From CAYZHM01 sp964478225 (lineage in GTDB: Bacteria; Pseudomonadota; Alphaproteobacteria; Micavibrionales; Micavibrionaceae): 64,000 nt of DNA. The position numbers and the translations under genes are program-made. Where the stretch lies: contig CAYZHM010000001.1 of assembly GCA_964478225.1 (NCBI GenBank), forward strand, positions 310,001-374,000. Direction: 5' to 3'. How positions within the stretch are numbered: the stretch's first letter is position 1; each line of letters opens with the position of its first letter. The notes beneath the pieces are model-generated. The model was not told where the DNA came from and searched no databases. It worked only from the letters and a program-made list of their open reading frames with translations. This document shows positions 16,115 to 22,319 of this stretch, piece by piece.

Positions 16115-16627
16115 CTATTTTTTGAATTTTTTCCGAATTTTTTCAGAGACTTGCGGGGTGACGAACTTGGTGATGTCCCCGCCCATCATGGCGATTTCCT
16201 TCACAAAGCTGGCCGAAACGAATTGCCATTTGTCCGATGCCATGAGGAAGACCGTTTCAATGGACGGATCGAGTTTGGAGTTCATGCCGGTCATTTGAAA
16301 TTCGTATTCGAAGTCGGAAACGGCCCGCAATCCGCGGAAAATACATGACGCCTTTTCCTTGCGTGCAAACTCAACGAGCAAATTTGAGAAAGATTTCACC
16401 TCAATCTCGCATCCTTTGTCTGGGAGGTTTTTGATGTCTTCTTTCAGCAGGGAAACCCGTTCCTTATGCGAAAAAATCGGCCCTTTACGCTTGTTGTCGG
16501 CGACACCGATAATCAGGTGATCGACCAGCTTGCTCGCACGCTGGATCAGATGCAGGTGGCCCTTGGTCACGGGGTCGAACGTGCCGGGGTAAACGCCGAT
16601 GCGGTATTTGCCTTTGGATTGTGCCAT
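16115..16627 (-). CDS. coaD: Phosphopantetheine adenylyltransferase
   Basis: Adenylylates 4'-phosphopantetheine to dephospho-CoA, the penultimate step of CoA synthesis. From ATG 16627 the product is 170 aa, the usual size. The nucleotidyltransferase motifs YPGTFDPVTKGHLHLI (TxGH type), FRGLRAVSDFEYEFQM and SSxxVKEIA-like SASFVKEIAMMGGDI are intact. The ATG lies inside the right arm of a 14-bp inverted repeat and has no Shine-Dalgarno at normal spacing. A TTG at 16663 would add 12 residues read through the repeat. Downstream of cysH on the same strand. Confidence 0.93.
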   Translation of the reverse strand: MAQSKGKYRIGVYPGTFDPVTKGHLHLIQRASKLVDHLIIGVADNKRKGPIFSHKERVSLLKEDIKNLPDKGCEIEVKSFSNLLVEFARKEKASCIFRGLRAVSDFEYEFQMTGMNSKLDPSIETVFLMASDKWQFVSASFVKEIAMMGGDITKFVTPQVSEKIRKKFKK

Positions 16628-16660
16628 AGAAGGGGTTTTAGCGTGCAAACCCCTTCTATG
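16625..16660 (-). repeat. 14-bp inverted repeat spanning the coaD start codon
   Basis: CATAGAAGGGGTTT (16625-16638) and its perfect complement (16647-16660) flank an 8-nt loop. In the mRNA the coaD ATG forms the base of the 3' arm, and AGAAGGGG sits in the 5' arm 19-26 nt upstream of the ATG. The repeat lies just after the cysH stop and has no T-run, so it looks more like translational control or coupling than a terminator. Confidence 0.65.
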
Positions 16661-16666
16661 CAATAT

Positions 16667-17344
16667 TTAAATACCGCTGCCGTCCATGTGCAGGCCGCAT
16701 TCTGTGTTGTGCCCGATGGGTTCAAAGAATTCCCCTACTCTGTGTGGAAATTCCGGATGAACCGGTAAGCTCCAGCTCGCCATGTAATTTAAGACATCCT
16801 GGTCTGTGAGATCAGCCATATAGTTGATTTTGATGCGGCCCTTGGGTGTGACTTCATAGATTGGGATGTCTTCGCGGCCTTGCGTTTGCGAACGCCGACG
16901 GCCAGAAATCCAAACGTCGCGGTCAAGGGCTTTGAGGGCGCGGCGAAACGGAGCAACCTTGTTTTGTTCAAAATGCGCCTTCAGGCCTTCATCGCCCTGC
17001 TTCCAGCGTTCACCATATTTTTTCAATTGTTCGTTCAGACTTTGGTCTGCGCGCTCAACGTGCAAATTGAGGCCGGGCATTAATTTGAGAAGCTCCTCAC
17101 GATACATGGTGTTCAACGGATGTTCGTGCTGGGTGTCGACATAGATGATGGGGACTTCGGGCATCAAACGATAAAGCCAGTGTAATGTAATGGCGGAGTT
17201 GGGGTCGAACTTGGTGGACGCCACCAGCCGGCCGCCAAACTCCCTTCTTGCCCGCAAAAGCCTGTTTTCAATAACTTCGATATTTTCCCATGATTGTGCT
17301 TGCGTGATTGGTGACGCCGCCGCGCCATAAGCTAAACTTAACAT
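16667..17344 (-). CDS. cysH: Phosphoadenylyl-sulfate reductase (PAPS/APS reductase) CysH
   Basis: Reduces activated sulfate to sulfite with thioredoxin or glutaredoxin, in assimilatory sulfate reduction. 225 aa. The PP-loop-type fold shows VASTKFDPNSAITLHWLYRL near the N-terminus and RALKALDRDVWISGRRRSQT in the middle. The catalytic Cys lies in the C-terminal TECGLHMDG motif. This is the only Cys in the protein; the CC...CxxC ligands of 4Fe-4S APS reductases are absent, so it belongs to the cluster-free PAPS-type. Start ATG 17344 with AAGGA 10 nt upstream. It is preceded by a cysteine-rich leader ORF with its own promoter, which probably controls it. Confidence 0.9.
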   Translation of the reverse strand: MLSLAYGAAASPITQAQSWENIEVIENRLLRARREFGGRLVASTKFDPNSAITLHWLYRLMPEVPIIYVDTQHEHPLNTMYREELLKLMPGLNLHVERADQSLNEQLKKYGERWKQGDEGLKAHFEQNKVAPFRRALKALDRDVWISGRRRSQTQGREDIPIYEVTPKGRIKINYMADLTDQDVLNYMASWSLPVHPEFPHRVGEFFEPIGHNTECGLHMDGSGI

Positions 17345-17408
17345 TGCTTAATGGTCCTTATAAAAAGGTTAAAAAAATAAAATCGTTATGTAAGGGGAAA
17401 AGGATATG

Positions 17409-17480
17409 TTAGCGCGCGCAAGCGCAGCAGCAGCAAGCTGTGTGGAAGCAGATAGATTTTGTCACGGGGACTGTTTGCAT
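17409..17480 (-). CDS. Cysteine-rich leader peptide upstream of cysH (putative Cys-sensing attenuator)
   Basis: A 23-codon ORF runs from ATG 17480 to TAA 17409. It contains six TGC Cys codons, four of them consecutive (residues 16-19); the end reads SICFHTACCCCACAR. It lies 64 bases upstream of the cysH start, on the same strand. The predicted -10 ends 7 bases before the ATG, so the mRNA is predicted to start at or next to the ATG (leaderless), and no Shine-Dalgarno is present. Downstream of the stop, UCCUU (17404-17400) is complementary to the cysH ribosome site AAGGA (17359-17355). Cysteine-rich leader peptides that attenuate sulfur genes are known from mycobacteria. By analogy, ribosomes slowed at Cys codons would expose the cysH site (inference). 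Confidence 0.7.
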   Translation of the reverse strand: MQTVPVTKSICFHTACCCCACAR

Positions 17481-17487
17481 AAAGGCA

Positions 17488-17516
17488 ATTTATGCAATAT
17501 CCGGCAATTTTGTCAA
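17488..17516 (-). promoter_or_regulatory. Putative sigma-70 promoter of the leader peptide/cysH transcript
   Basis: On the minus strand TTGACA (17516-17511), a 17-bp spacer, and ATAAAT (17493-17488). The expected start of transcription is 17480-17482, coinciding with the leader ORF ATG. Confidence 0.6.
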
Positions 17517-17522
17517 CTGGGT

Positions 17523-20249
17523 TTATTCTGCCGTAGGCTCTATATCTTCTGATGTGGGTGTTTCTTCGCTCTCTTCCTCATCATCCTGGATGAGCCAGGC
17601 GACGGAGACGACCTTTTCCTTCTCGCCGACCTTGAAGATGGTGACGCCCTGAGCGCTACGGCCCGTGATGCGGACATTCTCAACTGGCGTGCGGATCAAT
17701 TGGCCGCCATCGGTGACGAGCATGATCTGGTGACTGTCGGTGACGGGAAACGTTGCTGTAACCTCGCCGCCGTTTTTAGCGGTCAAGGCCATGTTGGTGA
17801 CGCCCTGCCCGCCGCGGCCGGAGACGCGATATTCATAGGCCGATGTGCGTTTGCCGAAACCTTTGTTCGAGACGGTCAGCAAAACTTGTTCCTTGTCGAG
17901 CAATTCGCGGAAGCGTTCTTCGGACAATTGGAAGGTGGTATCTTCGAAATCCATGCCTTCGGTATCGCCGCCAACCATCTGGCTGGCCATCTTGAGATAA
18001 GCATTGCGTTCGTCCGGGGTCACATCGATGTGCTTCAGAACAGACATTGAGATAACCTCGTCGCCTTTCTTCGCCAGCTTAACGCCACGAACACCTGTGG
18101 AGTTTCTTCCGGCGAAAACGCGGATGTCCGTAACCGGGAAGCGGATCGCCTTGCCCATTTTGGTCGCCAGCATAATATCTTCGTCCGGAGCGCAGATCTT
18201 CACATCGACAAGCTTCTCACCATTCTCGAGCTTCATGGCGATTAAACCATTGGAGCGGATGTTGGCAAAGTCCACGAGTTTATTACGGCGCACGGAGCCG
18301 TGAGAGGTTGCGAACATGATATCAAGACGGTTGATCAAGTCCGGATCCTCCGGCATGCGCATATAAACACTGACCTTCTCATCTTTCTCCAGAGGCAGCA
18401 TGTTGATGATCGCCTTGCCGCGTGATTGCGGAGTTGCCAGCGGAATTTGATAGACCTTCATGCGGTGAACGATACCGCGCGAGGTGAAGAACAGGATCGG
18501 CGTGTGTGTCGAGGCGACAAACAGGTCGGAGACAAAGTCTTCGTCCTTGGTTGCCATGCCGGAACGACCTTTACCGCCACGGCGCTGCGCACGATATGTG
18601 TCGAGCGGTACGCGCTTGACGTAACCTTCGTGTGTGATCGTCACGACCATATCTTCGCGCTGAATGAGGTCTTCCATATCGACGTCGAAATCACCATCAA
18701 TAATCTCAGAGCGACGCGGTGTTCCGAATTTTTCCTTAATCTCGGTGAGCTCATCAACCAAAACCTCCAGCATTCTTTCGTGGCTGCCGAGAATTGCGAG
18801 ATATTCAGCGATTGAATCTGTGATGGCTTTGAGATCATCGCCAATTTTGTCGCGCTCAAGGCCTGTCAAACGGTGCAGACGGAGGTCGAGGATGGCTTTG
18901 GCTTGCGCCTCGGACATCTGGTAGTTGCCTTTGTCGTCGATTGTGTATTCAGGATCGTCGATCAGCGCGATCAGCGGCGCGACATCCTGCGCCGGCCATT
19001 TCTTGGTCATCAGGCCTTCTTTGGCTTCAGCCGGGTTTGATGCCTTGCGGATCAGCGCGATGATTTCATCGATATTGGCGACTGCAACAGCGAGACCCGC
19101 CAAAATATGGGCCTTCTCGCGCGCTTTGCCGAGTTCGTAAATCGTGCGGCGGGTAATCACTTCCTCGCGGAATTTCACGAAGGCCTTGAGCATGTCCTTG
19201 AGCAACATGATTTGCGGTCTGCCGTTATGCAGCGCGACCATGTTGCATGGGAAATTTGTTTGAAGGGCTGTGTTTTTATAAAGCTGATTAAGGACAACGT
19301 CCGCAATCGCGCCAGTCTTCAATTCAATAACAACGCGCACGCCGTCACGGTCTGATTCATCGCGGATTTCAGCAATGTCTTCTACGATCTTTTCGCGGGC
19401 AACTTCGCCAAGGCGCTCGAGCAATTTGCCTTTGTTCACCTGATAAGGAACTTCATGAACGATAATGGCCTCGCGCTTGCCAACCTCTTCTATCGAGGTT
19501 TTGGCGCGCATTTTGACCGAGCCGTTGCCGGTTTGATAAGCACTGCGGATCCCGGCGCGGCCAAGAATTTGCGCGCCGGTCGGGAAATCCGGGCCGAGAA
19601 TAATCTGATTGATCTCTTCCGTGCTCATATCGGGGTTTGCCACCATCGCCACGCAAGCGTCAATCACCTCGCCCAAGTTGTGAGGAGGAATGTTGGTGGC
19701 CATACCGACCGCAATCCCGCCCGCGCCGTTCACCAGCAAGTTTGGAATACGCGCAGGAAGCACAGAAGGCTCTTTGGATGACTCGTCGTAGTTGGGAACG
19801 AAATCCACAGTATCCTTATCAATATCATCAAGCAGAGATTCAGCAGCCTTGTTCAGGCGAGATTCCGTATAACGCATTGCAGCGGCAGCATCGCCGTCCA
19901 TCGAGCCAAAGTTCCCCTGCCCGTCGATCAACGGATAGCGCAGCGAGAAATCCTGCGCCATACGCACGAGAGAGTCATAAATGGCCTGGTCGCCGTGCGG
20001 GTGGTATTTACCCATGACGTCCCCGACGATACGGGCAGACTTACGATAAGGCTTGTCCGAGGTATAACCGCCCTCGCGCATCGCAAAGAGAATGCGGCGG
20101 TGCACCGGCTTTAATCCGTCGCGGACATCAGGCAGGGCACGCGATACGATTACGCTCATCGCATAGTCGAGGTAGGATTGTTTCATCTCCTCTTCGAGGG
20201 AAATTATAGGAAATGTTTCGCCGGAAGCCGGAGGAGTTACATCAGTCAT
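17523..20249 (-). CDS. gyrA: DNA gyrase subunit A
   Basis: Breakage-reunion subunit of gyrase. 908 aa. The winged-helix/tower part contains the catalytic Tyr127 (AAMRYTE), and the quinolone pocket reads GKYHPHGDQAIYDSLVRMAQ. The GyrA box QRRGGKG opens the C-terminal beta-pinwheel, which distinguishes it from ParC. The acidic C-terminal tail (DDEEESEETPTSEDIEPT) is typical. Residue 88, equivalent to E. coli Ser83, is Gln, while the equivalent of Asp87 is kept (Asp92). Monocistronic by spacing, with about 180 bases of upstream region and cysH's promoter beginning just after its stop. Confidence 0.97.
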   Translation of the reverse strand: MTDVTPPASGETFPIISLEEEMKQSYLDYAMSVIVSRALPDVRDGLKPVHRRILFAMREGGYTSDKPYRKSARIVGDVMGKYHPHGDQAIYDSLVRMAQDFSLRYPLIDGQGNFGSMDGDAAAAMRYTESRLNKAAESLLDDIDKDTVDFVPNYDESSKEPSVLPARIPNLLVNGAGGIAVGMATNIPPHNLGEVIDACVAMVANPDMSTEEINQIILGPDFPTGAQILGRAGIRSAYQTGNGSVKMRAKTSIEEVGKREAIIVHEVPYQVNKGKLLERLGEVAREKIVEDIAEIRDESDRDGVRVVIELKTGAIADVVLNQLYKNTALQTNFPCNMVALHNGRPQIMLLKDMLKAFVKFREEVITRRTIYELGKAREKAHILAGLAVAVANIDEIIALIRKASNPAEAKEGLMTKKWPAQDVAPLIALIDDPEYTIDDKGNYQMSEAQAKAILDLRLHRLTGLERDKIGDDLKAITDSIAEYLAILGSHERMLEVLVDELTEIKEKFGTPRRSEIIDGDFDVDMEDLIQREDMVVTITHEGYVKRVPLDTYRAQRRGGKGRSGMATKDEDFVSDLFVASTHTPILFFTSRGIVHRMKVYQIPLATPQSRGKAIINMLPLEKDEKVSVYMRMPEDPDLINRLDIMFATSHGSVRRNKLVDFANIRSNGLIAMKLENGEKLVDVKICAPDEDIMLATKMGKAIRFPVTDIRVFAGRNSTGVRGVKLAKKGDEVISMSVLKHIDVTPDERNAYLKMASQMVGGDTEGMDFEDTTFQLSEERFRELLDKEQVLLTVSNKGFGKRTSAYEYRVSGRGGQGVTNMALTAKNGGEVTATFPVTDSHQIMLVTDGGQLIRTPVENVRITGRSAQGVTIFKVGEKEKVVSVAWLIQDDEEESEETPTSEDIEPTAE

Positions 20250-20429
20250 TTTAAGCCTTTTTCAGGAATCGTTTAATCCTATTGTTCTAGCAGGAAAACT
20301 GCCTGATTTGAAAGGGTTTTATGCGGGAATATTCACGAGTTTATTGACTTTTGTTTTTACGTATTATCGTTGGTGCTTTCTGCTTTGAAACATGCCGGTT
20401 TACAGAGTATGAAAGTGCGATGAAATAGC

Positions 20430-20939
20430 CTAAATCTCGTAAGTCACCACCGCGTCAGCCTTTTCCAATTTCTTGAGTTGGGCGCGCATATACTCGGCGA
20501 ACTCTGGGTCTTCGCCCTTGAGCAGTTTTTCAAGCTGATTTTTGAAGTTGGGTTGCTGGAGCCATTCGCCGATGTAGTCCTCCCAGATGTGCCACATGGC
20601 TTTAATCTCTTTCTCCTTGCGGTCGTAGAGACGCATGAAAGCTCGTTCATATAGTGCAATAATTTTTTCGTAGATGCGATATTGCTGGCGGGCATACTCT
20701 TCGTTGTCCAATGTCTTTTCATGCTTATCGAGTTCAGGCTTGTCTATGAACTGGTCGATGATCTGGTTGTATTCTTCGTTAAGCTTGTCATCGATTTCCC
20801 ACTGCTCGGCCAGGCGTTCATTGCGCTGATCGATAAGCATGGAAACAAGACCGACGGGAATACCGAGAATGGCGATAACCGAGGCAATGGTTGTCGTTAT
20901 GTATGACCACTGCTCCCAGTTTATGCTCTCTATGTCCAT
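20430..20939 (-). CDS. Unknown membrane-anchored helical protein (169 aa)
   Basis: A single transmembrane helix near the N-terminus (about residues 12-36, ITTTIASVIAILGIPVGLVSM) is followed by a long charged, mainly helical cytoplasmic region rich in Glu, Lys, Arg and Tyr. The WHIWEDYIGEWLQQPNF segment at about 115-131 suggests a folded helical core. Family not recognised. It starts 5 bases after the stop of the DUF2059 gene and so probably belongs to the ssb cluster. Confidence 0.6.
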   Translation of the reverse strand: MDIESINWEQWSYITTTIASVIAILGIPVGLVSMLIDQRNERLAEQWEIDDKLNEEYNQIIDQFIDKPELDKHEKTLDNEEYARQQYRIYEKIIALYERAFMRLYDRKEKEIKAMWHIWEDYIGEWLQQPNFKNQLEKLLKGEDPEFAEYMRAQLKKLEKADAVVTYEI

Positions 20940-20944
20940 GTCGG

Positions 20945-21382
20945 TTATTGTCCTGTGCGGAGGCGCATATAGGTTACATCGAGCATGCGGGTGATTTCAG
21001 GCATCACCTTGGCGGCCCAGTCGGGATATTTCTTCTTGATCGACTGACCCTCTGGCGAGCCGTAGTAATTGACCATCGCCTGAAGTTCTTCGGCTGTATA
21101 AGTTTCGACCATGGCATCGATCGAGGCTTTTTCGATGGCCTTATAGTTCAGAGCCTCAACCATTTTTTTGACGAATTCATCGCGCTCCGATGGAGGCCGC
21201 GTTTCTGCGACCTGCTCCAGCGCTCTGTCTACTTGGTCACGAACCGGGTTGATCTCGTGCATTTTTTTGGCGAGTTCGATGCGCTTTTCAAGCGTGGAAT
21301 CCGCAGGCTTTTTATCCGCAGAATCCTGTGCCATCACAGGAGAGGTGATCAGAAGTAACGCTATGATAAGGAGCGTGCGCAT
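20945..21382 (-). CDS. DUF2059 family exported protein
   Basis: 145 aa with a signal peptide ending SPVMA before Gln-Asp (cleavage about residue 18). The mature part matches DUF2059. Helical N-half AKKMHEINPVRDQVDRALEQ leads to the family motif YTAEELQAMVNYYGSPEGQSIKKKYP, followed by PEITRMLDVTY. The role of DUF2059 proteins is unknown; they are periplasmic in proteobacteria. Three bases separate it from ssb. Confidence 0.8.
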   Translation of the reverse strand: MRTLLIIALLLITSPVMAQDSADKKPADSTLEKRIELAKKMHEINPVRDQVDRALEQVAETRPPSERDEFVKKMVEALNYKAIEKASIDAMVETYTAEELQAMVNYYGSPEGQSIKKKYPDWAAKVMPEITRMLDVTYMRLRTGQ

Positions 21383-21385
21383 GAT

Positions 21386-21853
21386 CTAGAACGGAATTTC
21401 GTCTTCCATTTCGTCAACAGGATGGCTTTGGCCAACGGCCTGTCTCATGCCACCTGACTGGTAATCGTTGCTTGGGCTTTCGCCAAAGCCACCACCGGAA
21501 CCACCTTTGGAATCAAGCATCGTCAGCTCACCACGGAATGGGCGAAGCACAACCTCGGTTGTGTATTTCTTCTGGCCGTCCTGTTCCCAACTGCGTGTTT
21601 CGAGCTGACCTTCGATGTAAACTTTAGCGCCCTTTTTGAGGTAATTCTCACAAACTTTCACAAGGCCCTGATTGAACACGACAACGCGATGCCACTGGGT
21701 GTTTTCCTTGCGTTCGCCGGATGTTTTGTCTTTCCAGCTCTCGGATGTCGCGATCGAAAGGTTGACCACCTTGTCGCCTGATTGCATGGAACGGACTTCG
21801 GGGTCTGCCCCAAGATTGCCGACGAGAATAACTTTGTTTACGCTTCCAGCCAC
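21386..21853 (-). CDS. ssb: Single-stranded DNA-binding protein
   Basis: 155 aa. OB fold at residues 1-112 beginning SVNKVILVGNLGADPEVR with the TQWHRVVVFNQ strand and YIEGQLETRSWEQDGQ. A Gly/Ser-rich linker leads to the acidic tip DEMEDEIPF, which recruits SSB partner proteins. Three bases upstream of the DUF2059 gene on the same strand; it heads this small operon. An AAGGAG-type ribosome site precedes the ATG. Confidence 0.96.
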   Translation of the reverse strand: MAGSVNKVILVGNLGADPEVRSMQSGDKVVNLSIATSESWKDKTSGERKENTQWHRVVVFNQGLVKVCENYLKKGAKVYIEGQLETRSWEQDGQKKYTTEVVLRPFRGELTMLDSKGGSGGGFGESPSNDYQSGGMRQAVGQSHPVDEMEDEIPF

Positions 21854-21950
21854 GTTTGTACTCCTTGTGATGTGTATTTAAGAATCTGGAGTATAAAGCG
21901 GCGTGGCTGGAATGCAAAGAAAGAATTCACGCCCTCGGCGTTCAGTCTTT

Positions 21951-22202
21951 CTAAAATGTGAAGCTTGGCGAGAGAGAAACTTGAGCCATTTCTACTGGAT
22001 TAAGTCCCAGTGCCTTTAATGAGGCGAAAACTTGCGGGCGTCTTGTTTTCACTTCTTTGCTCGATGACGCATTTTTAAATGCTTCACAAGCCCCCAAGAG
22101 TTTCTCAATGCCCTTATAATCATCTGCTTGCGCAAGTTTTTGCGCGATGCCCTGCGGCAAACCGTGCATGTAAAACAATATGTTTTCGAGATTGCTGTTC
22201 AT
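21951..22202 (-). CDS. Unknown small protein (83 aa)
   Basis: I choose ATG 22202, preceded by a G-rich GGGCGGGGG; ATG 22214 and TTG 22265 are in frame upstream. The protein is helical, with ILFYMHGLPQGIAQKLA, DYKGIEKLLGACEAFKN, and a C-terminal ALGLNPVEMAQVSLSPSF. One Cys. Not recognised. It is divergent from uvrA across ~120 bases. Confidence 0.45.
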   Translation of the reverse strand: MNSNLENILFYMHGLPQGIAQKLAQADDYKGIEKLLGACEAFKNASSSKEVKTRRPQVFASLKALGLNPVEMAQVSLSPSFTF

Positions 22203-22319
22203 ACCCCCGCCCATTACTTTCGTAAAATCACCCGCATTGGTAAAGATTTTAAGGTTTTTTTGCAATAAAAATTTTTCTTTGCCTTGCCGGATGTTGTGGA
22301 TTGAGCCATATAAGTCGCT

